A stretch of DNA of 25,046 bases, taken from Trachelipus rathkii (lineage: Eukaryota > Arthropoda > Malacostraca > Isopoda > Trachelipodidae). Positions within the stretch are counted from its first letter, which is position 1; every line of letters starts with the position of its first letter. Below are positions 10,505 to 20,199 of this stretch, in pieces. The stretch spans positions 1 to 25,046 of the forward strand of contig JABUQX010078850.1 of assembly GCA_015478945.1 (NCBI GenBank), in the 5' to 3' direction. The position numbers and the translations under genes were made by a program. The notes under the pieces were generated by a model. The model worked only from the letters and a program-made list of their open reading frames with translations. It had not been told where the DNA came from and did no database searches.

Positions 10505-11070
10505 ACATAGACAAAAACAAACAAACAGAAACAAACAGAGGGAGAGGAGCGAAACGTAGCAATCAAGCCAGCCATTACCTGTACCTGTTATCCGTGCCAG
10601 TGTCTTACCCATGCCCTTGCTTTTACCAGTGCCCCTTGCTTTTAAACCCGTGCCCTTTGCTCTTTTACCGGTGCCTTTGCCTGCTTGCTGCGCTGTTGCT
10701 TTCGGCCCGCTCTCCAACTTGTTCATCCTTGCCTGCGCCTGCCTGCTGCTGCCTCTCTCCGCTCCTGCCTCCTGCCCTGGCCCCGAAACGAACAAAACAG
10801 AAACAGAGAAGCACGACTGCGACGAACGTAGCAATCCCAGCCAGACCATTGTGCCCACTGCGCTGCTGCCTGTCGCCGCCTGCACCTCCAACGTCCAAAT
10901 CTCTGCTCTGCCGTCGAAACAAAGCTCGCAAACGTATGACCGAGAAGCCGACAGACAAACAAAAACAGAACAGAGAAAGAAAGAACGAGGAAGCCAAGCC
11001 TAGCCAGCCAGCCCGCCCCTGCTGCGCGCTTGCCGCCCCACTCAAACTACTCCCACGCCTGCCTGCCTGA
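10505..11070. repeat. Repeat region C: alternating ACAGAAAC-rich and CTGCC-rich segments
   Basis: Three rounds of the same alternation occur. An adenine-rich ACAAACAGAAAC stretch is followed by an AACGTAGCAAT...CCAGCC word and then a CTGCC/TTGCC pyrimidine-rich stretch (starting near 10508, 10790 and 10945). The first two rounds are about 270 bases apart, and the third is shorter. The strand asymmetry opens long frames in all three frames on both strands, which is typical of simple sequence. The alanine- and cysteine-rich translations are therefore not evidence of genes. Confidence 0.65.
10598..10680. repeat. About 20-bp minisatellite inside region C
   Basis: Four units end in CCTTTGC or CCCTTGC at 10620, 10639, 10660 and 10680. 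Each is roughly TTTTACCAGTGCCCTTGC with one- to two-base length changes. A looser unit precedes them at 10570-10597. Confidence 0.7.
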
Positions 11071-11149
11071 CGCTGTCCTGCCACCCACGAACCTACATTC
11101 TAAGACTTTTTTTTGATGCGAAGATAGGACACGATGTACAGCGCGAAAA

Positions 11150-11290
11150 CCCAATTTTCAACAGAAAAGAAGCTGACCCACCGCCATTTCCAAACGAGCA
11201 GAGTTAGTGCAAGTTCGGTAGAGGGAGTGAAAGACCGCCTTTTTCCTTGCTGAAAGCGGAGATCGTTAACATCATACCCATCTCCTCCGC
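11150..11290. repeat. Diverged partial copy of repeat family D
   Basis: CATTTCCAAACGAGCAGAG followed by GGGAGTGAAAGACCGCCTTTTT matches the head of D units (compare 12668 and 13470-13530). Similarity fades after about 11290. A short D-like tail (GATGTCCCCTCTTGGCAGCAAC-type sequence, near 12604-12624) precedes the first full D copy. The 1.3 kb between may therefore be a strongly diverged or interrupted D unit. Confidence 0.5.
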
Positions 11291-12599
11291 ATATTCTCTC
11301 TCGTTTTATCGCTGCAAGTATTCGTACATATCCTGGAACTCTATGTACCCCCGCTTTCGGCCCTCGACAACCACACTTAAGCCAGCGGGGGGGAAAGAGA
11401 GCCCAATTGCGTTTACGACGAGAAGGAGATTTAGTATACCTTTGCCTGGGAGCCAACCCAGGCAAAGCCAGTCCTATCTCTCCTCCGCGGCCGTATTAAC
11501 CACTGCGCTCGGACACAATGATGATCGTCAGCAAGAGACAGTTCACCGGTGTATCAAAGACACCGCCGATGTCGTGCCCGCTTGCTTGGACCATTTTCTC
11601 GCGTGCTTATAATTGTCAGGGCGATTAAAGGTACATTCAAATCTTGAGAGCGGTCCCCCGGGGTGACTCGCTGCCACAGGCGGTCCAGAAGGCACTTGGT
11701 AAACCGTCTTATAAGGTTTCAGCTTTGAACGATCCAGACCACTTCATACCCGTGACGCAGCTCGCCACCCTTCGCTAATAGATGTACCCGTCGCCACACG
11801 CAAGACTTTCCCCCATCCTGAGCCTGTCGTGCGATCAGAATGACAATCGCTGTTATGACGACGAGATTGCGATGAAATGGGATACCTACGCAAGCAATCA
11901 CCTTCAATTCACCGAGTCAATCCCGCCCAAAACGCCAAACTCGCTGTCTGTTAAGTCTTTCATTACACTCTGCGTCGTTCCATACATCCGCCCCGGAATC
12001 ATGTCGGATCCTCACCTCTTCCATTATCCCAACTAGTGCAAGTGACAGGGCTGTGAAACTGGCCATGTTATACCTATCATTTTGCTATCACCGCTCGTTT
12101 TAATGTCTGGCAGGGATCGTTCAGTCTGTCTGACGGATGTGCCGAATCCGCACAGGCACCAGAAAGAAAAATCTCGCCTTCTATGGTTCCACCAGCCTCT
12201 TCAGCGAGCATATTCGAACTGCGCCTCTATAGCCAATGTGCAATAGCAGTAGCAGCTACGACCGGAAGCAGTCGCACACCGACTTTTACTAACGGAAAGT
12301 ATCTGCTGCACTAACTACTACACGGAGCGTGAACATTGCCGAGGGATACTCTGAGGCATAGGTCATCTCAAAACCTTCATATAATTTCGAAAGATCACAC
12401 AAGAAAAGTCGGTCGACGAAAATACTGCATAGCAGCTTCGCAACAGCAAAAGCAGCAGACCCAGCTCATTCAAAAACCACAGCAGCCAAACATCTTTACT
12501 GCGTTCGTAGAGATTGAAAGACGTAACTTACTCCGCGTGCCTAAGCCGTTTATCCGCTATATCCTAGAACTACGTTTTCTGTGATGTCGCTCTCTGCTT
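11291..12599. other. Spacer between partial and full D repeats, no recognised gene
   Basis: The sequence is mixed and not obviously tandem. A CAG/AGC-rich patch occurs at 12430-12490. Apart from the perfect hairpin at 11440-11467, I see no RNA gene, terminator or coding signal. The longest open frames (around 80-120 codons) show no recognisable motif. Confidence 0.4.
11440..11467. other. Perfect 11-bp inverted repeat
   Basis: CTTTGCCTGGG (11440-11450) pairs exactly with CCCAGGCAAAG (11457-11467) around the six-base loop AGCCAA. In a sequence where most repeats carry indels, an unbroken 11-base stem is notable. It could be a protein-binding palindrome or an RNA hairpin in a spacer transcript. 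No T-run follows, and no family is recognised. Confidence 0.7.
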
Positions 12600-13852
12600 C
12601 GATGGATGTCCCCTCTTGGCAGCAACTAAAGAAGAGAGAAAGCTTTTTCAGCAAACGGACCCCACATTCCATATCCAAACACGAAAGCAGAAAGTATTTG
12701 CAGTTTCCGTAAAGGGAGTTGAAGAGACGGCTTTTTACTCGTTCAACTGCTAAGAAAGCTGCTGAACACCCTTCCGTATAAACTGCTCGATATCACCCCT
12801 TACTACAACCAGCTTCCAACTCTCTAACACCCAAGAGAGGAGCAGCCCACAGCCGCGCCCATCCTTCCATCGACCAACGAGGTTCAATTGACATCATCCC
12901 GGACGACGGTTATCCTCTTTGCCGTAGGCATTTTTCAAGTCAGGAAAGGTTTTTCTCATAATGCATCGTTACTCCGTAAATTTTCTAGACGGCGATCATC
13001 CGCCTAAGAATAACTCCCCCGACCAAAAAAAACCACAGACTCAATCAAATTCGAGAAAACTCTATTTTTGTTAAAAAAAAAGGCCCTACAAAACAAATTC
13101 CGCCCTTTTTTGGCCTCTAACCGCGAAACGACGACTGCGCTTCGACACCTCTCCGTGAATTTTTTCCTCGCATTTCAAGTTTTTCGGATTCAGTACGAAA
13201 AGTCTGGCTAAGAGGGTGATTGAAGCAAGTGTTCACTTTCTCTCGCGATTTCTCACCGCCGCATGTGATGCTTATATGGCACAGAGAGGGTGACGAACAA
13301 CAGACAGTTCAACGCACACAAGCTAGAAGCCAACCGGACCTTCTCCCACGCGCGGGGAGAGAGAAGGAACCCAACCTCGCTCTTCCCCGTTCTTAACTGA
13401 CTTGGAATACTCCTTGGCCAACCTAAGAAGAGGGAAGACTAGCAGGCTCAGAGAAGCGACCCCAGTTCCATATCCAAAGCACGAGCAGAGTGTATTGCCA
13501 GTTAGAGGGGAGTGGAAGACCGCTCTTTTGTCTCCGTTCGAACTGCTAAGAGCCGCTGCGGACTGAACCCTTCGTATAACTGCCTCGATAAAACCCCTAC
13601 TCCATCGCTACTACCCAAGAGAGAGCCAGGGGGCCGGCCAACTCCCTTCCCCCGACCGAGGTTCATGACATCAAATTCGCCGGACGAACGGTCCTATCCC
13701 TGCGCGGAGGCCAAATTTTCAACGGAGGTTTCTCAAAGCACGTACTCCGTAAAATGTTTCTAGGCGGCAGAGCAATCCGCCAGATAACCTTCCCCCGACC
13801 AAAAAACGAACCACAGACTCAACAATTCGAGTAAAAAGCTCTATTTTTCCGT

Positions 13853-13876
13853 AAAAGGCGGAAAAATCCGCCTTTT
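13853..13876. other. Conserved GGCGGA palindrome, D copy 2
   Basis: AAAAGGCGGA pairs perfectly with TCCGCCTTTT around AAAA, and a T-run follows on the + strand. This element recurs at the equivalent place in both D and E units. It looks like a bacterial terminator hairpin, but in spacer rDNA a protein-binding site or RNA hairpin is likelier. Confidence 0.7.
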
Positions 13877-14602
13877 TTTGCCTCTAACCGCGGAACGACG
13901 ACCTCTGAGCTCGACACCCTCTCCGTGAATTTTTTCTCTCGATTCATTTCGACTAGTACAGGAAAACTGCTAAGGGACAGCAGATTCCACTTCCTCGCGA
14001 ACCACCCGTTCGTGAGCTATATACAGAGAGGTGACGAAAAAACAACAGAATCCCACCGCACCAGCTAAACCAAACCCGACACCAGCCTGGGAAGGAGAAG
14101 GGAACAACCCGCTCTTCTCCCCGTTCTTGACGACTTGGAAGTATCCCTCTTGAGCCAGCAACTAAAGACAAGAGAAGCAGCAAAGCTTTCAAAGCAGAAA
14201 CGACCCCAGTTCCACTATCAAACAGGACAGAAGTTATGCCATTCGGTAAGGGAGTGAAACGTTTTTTGTCTCCGTTCAACTGCGAATGAGCGTGCTGACT
14301 GACCCACCTCCTTCCCTGTAGTAAACTGACCTCAGTATAACCCACTACCCTCGCTACACCCAGAGAGGAGGAGGAAACAGGGGGCCGCGCCATCCTTTCA
14401 CTGGCGACCACGATTCATTGACAATCATTCGCCGACGAACGGTCTATCCCTGCGCGAGGCCAATTTCAAAGTCGGAGGTTTTCCAAATCATCGTTAACGT
14501 AAATGTTTCTAGCGCCGAGCAATCCGCCCTAATGAGTAACCTTCCCCCGACTAGAAAACAAACACAGACTCAACAACTCGAAGAAAAAGCTCCTATTCCC
14601 GT

Positions 14603-14628
14603 AAAAAGGCCCGGAAAATCGCCTTTTT
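14603..14628. other. Conserved GGCGGA palindrome, D copy 3, at the D/E boundary
   Basis: AAAAAGGC pairs with GCCTTTTT (8 bp) around CCGGAAAATC. The inner part of the stem is altered compared with the other copies. Sequence before it is D-type and after it is E-type, so the palindrome marks the switch between families. Confidence 0.6.
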
Positions 14629-15186
14629 CGACCTCAAGTCAGGAAAGCTCGAGCGCCAACGGTGCCCCCTCTCCGCGCCGACTCGACCCCTTCGATTTGA
14701 GCTTTTCACTTTGTCCGCGAAGACCGCCAACTCGTTCTGGCAGTCTCTTCGTACCTCCGGCTTAGGACTTTAGTCGAGAGAGCTATCCCAGTGAGAGGGA
14801 AAAGGTAGGATATAATGCCTTCTCGCTCTCCTACTTTACGTAGAAGGAGCTGCGAAAACTGTGAGAAGACACTCGTGTCCGCCCCAGCACCTGGCGGTGC
14901 TCATCACTTGCCCTAGCTGACACAGGCAGAGCGGTGGATCCTCCACCATCCGCCCATCCCCCACGCTCTAGCCCTGCCGTACCACTCCGAACGCAGAGAG
15001 AGACGTGACATTAACATTAACACGGGATGCTCGGAACCTCCGAGTGTACACCCGGGCAGAAACTCATCTCCCGATGCCCTCACCATCATCTTCCCGTTCC
15101 ACCTCTCCGCAGGCATCTATCTCGCGGAGAGTGGAAAGCAGGAGCGATGATGGGGCTTCATGCGAGTACGAAGCGTCATTGGCACC

Positions 15187-15200
15187 TCCCTTACCAGGGA
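15187..15200. other. Small hairpin conserved through family E, copy 1 instance
   Basis: TCCCT pairs with AGGGA around TACC. Equivalent sites: copy 2 at 16153-16165 (TCCCT/AGGGA), copy 3 at 17031-17044 (TCCCT/AGGGA), copy 4 at 17894-17911 (CTTCCTC/GAGGAAG), and copy 5 at 18761-18772 (CCTC/GAGG). Pairing persists although the bases change, which suggests the stem matters. Confidence 0.5.
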
Positions 15201-15385
15201 AGACCTCTTCTTCTTCTCGCGAGGATGGCCAATCTTCAAGTCGGGGTAAAGGTTGTCTCTCGGACTCGGCTCGCCTCGTAGATGTTTCTAGACCGGCCCA
15301 GGGCGCCGTCCTTCCCGAGATAAATCCAACCCCGCCAGAAGATCGTCAAGAGCTCAAAAGGGTCGAAAAAGGCTCTCTTTCCGTA

Positions 15386-15410
15386 AAAAGGCGGAACAAT
15401 TCCGCCTTTT
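15386..15410. other. Conserved GGCGGA palindrome, E copy 1
   Basis: AAAAGGCGGAA (15386-15396) pairs perfectly with TTCCGCCTTTT (15400-15410) around CAA: an 11-bp stem. Related sites in E copies 2 and 3 (16374-16399, 17266-17290) keep a GCGGA/TCCGC core but carry inserted bases. Confidence 0.7.
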
Positions 15411-17131
15411 CTATTCGACAACGCTCCGAAGCAAGGGAGGAAGCTCGAGCCGCGACAGGCAAGACGGCTGCAACCTCCCGGGACTCGACCTCTTCCCTTA
15501 TCGATTTGAGTTTATCATGTTTAGGTGGATCGTGGAAACCACCACACCTCGTTCTGGCAGTCTCCCCGTACCACCTCCGGCGTAGGACTCTAGTCGAGAG
15601 AGCTTTTTATCCCAGTGAAGAGGGCAAGGGAGGACATATTATGCTTCTCGCTCTCTTGCTACTTTACGTGAGGAGAGCTGCGACAGAACCATGTGAGCAA
15701 GACACTCGTGTCCCGCCCCAGCAGCAGCCGGTCTCATAGAGCTTTGCCCTGCCTGACACAGGCAGACGCGGTGGAGGTCCTCCCATCCGCCCTCAGTGCC
15801 CGCACGCTCTACGGCCTGCGATACCACTAACCCTCTTACGCGAGATGTAGACGTGACTTTGGGACATTAACCACCTTCCTATACGGGATGCTCGAACCTC
15901 CGAGTGGTGACAGGCCGGCCACGGGAGAAACCTCATCTCTCCGGATGCCTTCATCCATCATCTTCCCCGTTCCACCCTCTCAGCATGGCATCAATCGTCT
16001 GCGGAGAGTACTGGGATACAGGATGCGATGATGCGGCACCCTCGGCGTCGCCTGCCTGCGAGTAAAGGAAGCGCATTGGCACCTCCGTTTAAGCTCATGG
16101 TGCCACTATTGGCGTTGGCGTTTCCGAACCTAAATATTTGTTTACTGGTAACTCCCTTACAGGGAAGACCTCGTTCTTCTTCTCGCGAGGATGGCCAATC
16201 TTCAAGTGCGGGGTAAAGGTTTTGTCTCGGACTCGCTCGCCTCGTAAGATGTTTCTACGACGAGCCCAGCGCCGGCCTTCCCGAGATACCCTCCACCCCG
16301 CCAGGAAGATCCCGCCAGAAGGATCGTCCAAGAGCTCAACGGGGCGAGAAAAGGCTCTACTTTTCCGTACAACAAAGGCGGCGGAAAATCCGCTTTTTTC
16401 GACCTCGAAGCAGGGCAAGCTCGAGCGCCACGGCTGCAGCCCTCTCCGGGACTCGACCCCCCGATTTGAGTTTTTCACTTTTGTTCCCGGAAGACCGCCA
16501 CCTCGTTCTGGCAGTCTCTCCGTACCTCCGCCTTAGGACTCTAGTCGAGAGAGCCTTATAGTTGAGAGGTGAAAGGGGTAACCCTTTTTCCCTTCTCGCT
16601 TTCCTACTTTACGTAGGAGAGCTGCGACAACTGGTGAGAAGACACTCGTGTCGGCCTGCCCCTGCCTTTTGGCGTTCATCGGCTGGCTGCGCCAGCTGAG
16701 CACAGGCAGACGCGAGGTGGATGGGTCCCCTCCATCCCGCCTCAGTTCACCACGCTCCTTTAGGCCTGCCTACCACTGGGCCTGAACGCAGAGGAGAGAC
16801 GTTGACATTGACATTACACGTGATGCTCGAAACCTTTTTTTTCTCCGTTAGTGGTGACACCCGCGGGCAGAAAACTCAATCTCTTCCGGTTTTGCTCAAC
16901 AATCGATCTTCATCTGTTTCCATCCCCTATAACTCGTGCCTCACTACTTACGGCAGGAGAGCTGAGGAACGACGGGTTTCCGAGTGATTTTGGTGTCTTT
17001 GCCTGAGATGAAGCGTGGATATTGGCACCTTCCCTCGCCAGGGAGGAAGTCCCTCTCAACCTTCCTCCGAGAGGAGGGCCAAGTCTTCCAAGGTTCGGTA
17101 AAGGTTTTGTCTCGGACTGTGCTTCCTGTAA

Positions 17132-17147
17132 GCCGCCACAAGGCGGC
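17132..17147. other. GCCGCC/GGCGGC hairpin specific to the second E subfamily
   Basis: GCCGCC pairs with GGCGGC around ACAA. The same stem with loop GCTACCA is at 17986-18004 in the next copy, and a damaged version is near 18857. The first two E copies have unrelated sequence (GATGTTTCTA) at this place. Confidence 0.6.
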
Positions 17148-17152
17148 CCAGG

Positions 17153-17190
17153 AGCTGCCACTCCGAGATACTAGCTGCCACTCCGAGATA
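17153..17190. repeat. Exact 18-base direct duplication, 20-base period
   Basis: AGCTGCCACTCCGAGATA occurs at 17153-17170 and again at 17173-17190. Other E copies have only one. It is a recent tandem duplication, or a local assembly stutter. Confidence 0.85.
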
Positions 17191-17732
17191 ACCCTTCACC
17201 CGCCTAAAAGATCGTCCAAAACCTTGGCAGGTCGAGCAAACGAGCAAAAGCTCTGCTTTTCCGTGAAAAGGCGGAAAATTCCGCGCCTTTGTTGCGAGCC
17301 AAAATCACGGGAAAAGTTGCGGATCAACCGATCCGCGCTGCACCCTCTTCCGGGACTTGACACCTTCGATTTTGAGTTTTCACGCTTCGTGTCACGAGAA
17401 GACGCCCTCGTTCTGCAGTCTCTCCTGTATCCTCCGGCTTCCCATCGTCGAGCAGAGCAATTCACCGTGAGAGGGCCCGGCCATAATAATGCCCTGTGAA
17501 CTGCCTGGTTAGACCCTGGAAGGATGTCACCAACAGCTCACAAGACACTCCTCGTCCCGCCCCAGCCGGGTGTTTTCTCATCGAGCTTTGCCTCCTGACA
17601 CAGGCAGACGCGGTGGAGGTCCTCCATCCCGCCTCAGTTCCCCACGCTCTAGGCCCTGCGTACACTCCTGACCGCAGAGAGAACTAGACTTGACATTTAC
17701 ACGGGATGCTCGGAACCTCGGAGTGGTGACAC

Positions 17733-17753
17733 CCGGGAGAACTCATCTCCCGG
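17733..17753. other. Second conserved hairpin of family E
   Basis: CCGGGAGA pairs perfectly with TCTCCCGG around ACTCA. Equivalent positions near 15045, 15917, 16862 and 18595 keep the outline (GGGAGA...TCTCC or CCGGAGA...TCTCCTCCGG) with indels. Confidence 0.6.
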
Positions 17754-18096
17754 TTGCCTCTACATCGTCTTCCCTGTTCCATGTTCCCGCGTCGTTCGAG
17801 CGAGAGCCTCGTCGTGCTACTACTATCGGGGAGCGTGAGGAACGACGGGTTCCGATTATTGGTGTCTGTGCCTGAGAGAAGCGCCATTGGCACCTTCCTC
17901 CAGTGAGGAAGTCCTCTACTTCTCGAGAGGATGGCCAATCTTCAAGTCGGTGTAAAGGTTTGTCTCGGACTGTGCTCTCCTCGGAGCCGCCGCTACCAGG
18001 CGGCCCAGGAGCTGCCACTCCAGTAACCCCTCACCCGCCTAAAAGATCGTCCAAGACCTGTTGGACAGGGCCTCGAGCATAAGCTCTATTTCCGTG

Positions 18097-18120
18097 AAAG
18101 GCGGAAATAATTTCCGCTTT
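18097..18120. other. Conserved GGCGGA palindrome, E copy 4
   Basis: GCGGAAA (18101-18107) pairs with TTTCCGC (18111-18117) around TAA, extended by AAA/TTT after one unpaired G. In the fifth copy (about 18975-19010) the palindrome has decayed. Confidence 0.6.
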
Positions 18121-19830
18121 ATACGACCAAAATCACGGCAAAAGTTCGATCACCCGTTCTGGCACCCTTCATCCGGGACTTGACACCGGGCATCGGTGAT
18201 TTTGGACGCCTCTTTTTCCACCGTTTGGTCACGAGAAGACCGCCCGTTTCCCTGCAGTTCGTCATCCGGGTTACTCGCGGCTCCACTCGTCGAGTAGAGC
18301 AATATCACCGTTGATGAGGCCACGGGAATATATGCCCTGTGACTGCCTAGGTTAGTCCTGAAGGATGTCACTTCTTACAACAGCTCACAAGGACCACTGA
18401 CTCGTCCCGCCCCAGCCCGGGCGTTCCATCGGCTTGCCTTTTCGCTGACACAGGCACGACGCGTGGAGGTCCTCTTTCCATCCGCCTCAGGTCCCCATCG
18501 CTCTAGCCCTGCGGTACCATCTGCGGCAGAGAGAGGACGGTGAATTCATTGACATTCAACACGGGTGCCTCGGAAACCTCGAAGTGCGGTGACCCCGGAG
18601 AAGAACTACATCTCCTCCGGTTGCTCTCTACCATCGTCCTTTCCCTGTTCACCCCTCCTCGTGGCTAACTACTTAAATCGGGGATGAGATTGAGGAACCG
18701 ACGGGGTCTCCGATGCATTAGGTGTCTGCCTGAGAGACAGCGTCCTCTGGGCACCGCTATCCTCCATGGAGGGGTCACCTCTACCAATCCTGAGAGGATG
18801 GCCACATCTTCCAAGGGGGTAAGGTACTTGTCTCAAGGACTGTGCTCTCCCTCGTAGCCGCTACAAAGGCGCCCAGGAGCTGCCACTCCGAGATCAGACT
18901 CCCTCACCCCGCACTAAAGAGATCGTCAACGTACCAATTGGCAGCGTCTGTAAGTAAAAGCTCTACGGTTTCACGCGTGAAAAGGAAGAAAAAATTTGGC
19001 CAGAGCCTTTTCGCCACCGAAAATACACGGAAAAGTTTTTCGATCACCTGCCCCAGCGACTGCAACCTCTCGGGACTTGACACCCGGTACGATATCTTGA
19101 GTATTTTTTTCACGGCTTGGGAGGTCACTGGAAGACCTGCCTCGTTCCTGCAGATCGTCTCCGTAACATCGCGGCTTCCCACTCGTCGAGGAGCAGCACT
19201 ATCACTCGGAGAGGGCCCACGTGGACATAATAATGCCTGTGAATCCGTGGTTAGTCCCCTCGAGATGGGTCACCAACAGCTCACAATGAGACATATCGTC
19301 AAGGCCCAAGCCCCAGCGGCAGGGCGGGGTTCTAAACTCATCGCGGCTTTCGCCTCCTGAGAACACAAGAGCAGACCACGCCGCTGGACGGTCCCCAATC
19401 ACCGGCGCTAGAGGAGTCCGGCCAAGTCTAAGGCCCCTGTCTGTACACACGGCGTGGACGGGCAGAAAAGAGACGGTGACTTCAGACAGTTAAGCACGGG
19501 TAGATGCATCGGCAGTGGGACCCGTCTCGAGTGGTGACACTCCACGCGTAGACACACTCATATCTTCGACAGGCTAGCGCTCACCATGTCGATGGGCTGT
19601 CGCCTGTGTGTCGCCAACCTCTCTCCCGATATCGCCTCTATGAGATCTCGAGAGTGTGGGAGCAGGGGCGATGATGATTCGTTTGCCTGCCTGCACTGCA
19701 GGAGCTAGGTAGTCCTAGCTAATCAGTGCTGTGGGGGAGGGAGGACCTACCTTATGTAGTCCAGCCTTAGGTCCCAGCGGTCTAGGCCACTGTTAAAGGC
19801 CACTCCTCGATGCGAGAGCCGACGCCGTGA

Positions 19831-20199
19831 CCATTGCATAAGGCTAGCTGGATAACTCGGACCTTCCGAGAGATGAGCGTTGCTTATGTCGGCACGTGCA
19901 TTACTACTGCCGAGGCAGCCTCAGCATGCCGTTCTGTGCCGTACTTACTCGGCTTAGCTAACCAGGAGAGTCTGGACACGAGAAAGTCATTCGACACGCC
20001 TTCCCTGGGTATAGAAGGGATGGGCGGAACCAGGGTATGGGTCGTCTATATATACCTCAAATCGGCACATATCCTATAGTTTTGGGGCACAGCGAAATTC
20101 GTGTCAATAATTATGGACGATAAGGATCTTCCGAATAATGATTTGTCGTATATTTGATAGAAATAACGATGGGCTAAAGGCTTGAAAAGCGCTTTAAAA
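19831..20199. other. Spacer between families E and F, no recognised gene
   Basis: GC-balanced sequence gives way to AT-rich sequence at about 20060. An 81-codon frame (19834-20079) has no recognisable motif. No repeat unit or RNA gene was seen. Confidence 0.4.

Larger units (their letters stand above)
12600..14640. repeat. Repeat family D: three tandem copies of a 0.74-0.80-kb unit
   Basis: Copies span about 12600-13417, 13418-14151 and 14152-14640. The anchor ACCCCAGTTCCATATCCAAA-like word lies at 12659, 13459 and 14201. Each unit then carries: GGGAGTGAAAGACC-like sequence; a CCCAAGAGAGGAG word; ATTCGCCGGACGAACGGT-like sequence; TCTAGGCGG...CCGCC; CCCCCGACCAAAAAA; CCACAGACTCAACAATTCGA; a GGCGGA palindrome; and CTCGACACCCTCTCCGTGAATTTTTT-like sequence in 20-base pieces. 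The third copy passes directly into family E after the palindrome. D and E share the GAGGCCAATTTTCAA, GTTTCT and palindrome order, so they have a common origin. Confidence 0.85.
14640..19830. repeat. Repeat family E: six tandem copies of about 0.83-0.97 kb
   Basis: Copies start near 14640, 15446, 16419, 17311, 18141 and 19031; the last is degenerate. Anchors: a GGGACTTGAC or GACTCGACC word (about 14679, 15481, 16449, 17353, 18175, 19073); GACACTCGTGTC-like sequence (14868, 15701, 16641, 17543, 18391, 19289); and GAGGATGGCCAATCTTCAAG (15221, 16187, 17071, 17927, 18794). Internal words include CTGACACAGGCAGACGCGGTGGAGGTCCTCC in pieces, CACGGGATGCTCGGAACCTC and TGGTGACACCCGGG. Copies 1-2 and 4-5 belong to two subfamilies, with the change inside copy 3. 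The longest open frame (about 240 codons, 15005-15739) is broken in every other copy, so the repeat is not protein-coding. It is best read as intergenic-spacer repeats. Confidence 0.9.

Noticed and set aside
10475..11084. Overlapping 120-160-codon frames on both strands
   Set aside because: They arise from simple-sequence strand asymmetry. All frames on both strands are open, and the products are A/C/P/L- or G/K-rich.
14950..15040. 5S rRNA-like words in family E (TACCAC..GAACGC, and GGTTAG..GGATG further on in later copies)
   Set aside because: The words are short, the spacing between them does not match 5S, and the internal promoter and stem pairing could not be traced. It is probably coincidence; a covariance-model search would settle it.
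13847..15410. Bacterial-type intrinsic terminators (GC stem plus T-run)
   Set aside because: The context is eukaryotic rDNA spacer and the stems are near-symmetrical palindromes repeated per unit. There is no upstream bacterial gene.
15005..15739. Longest open frame in the window (about 240 codons)
   Set aside because: It lies inside tandem repeat E, the frame is broken in all other copies, and the translation is a low-complexity S/R/P mixture with no motif.
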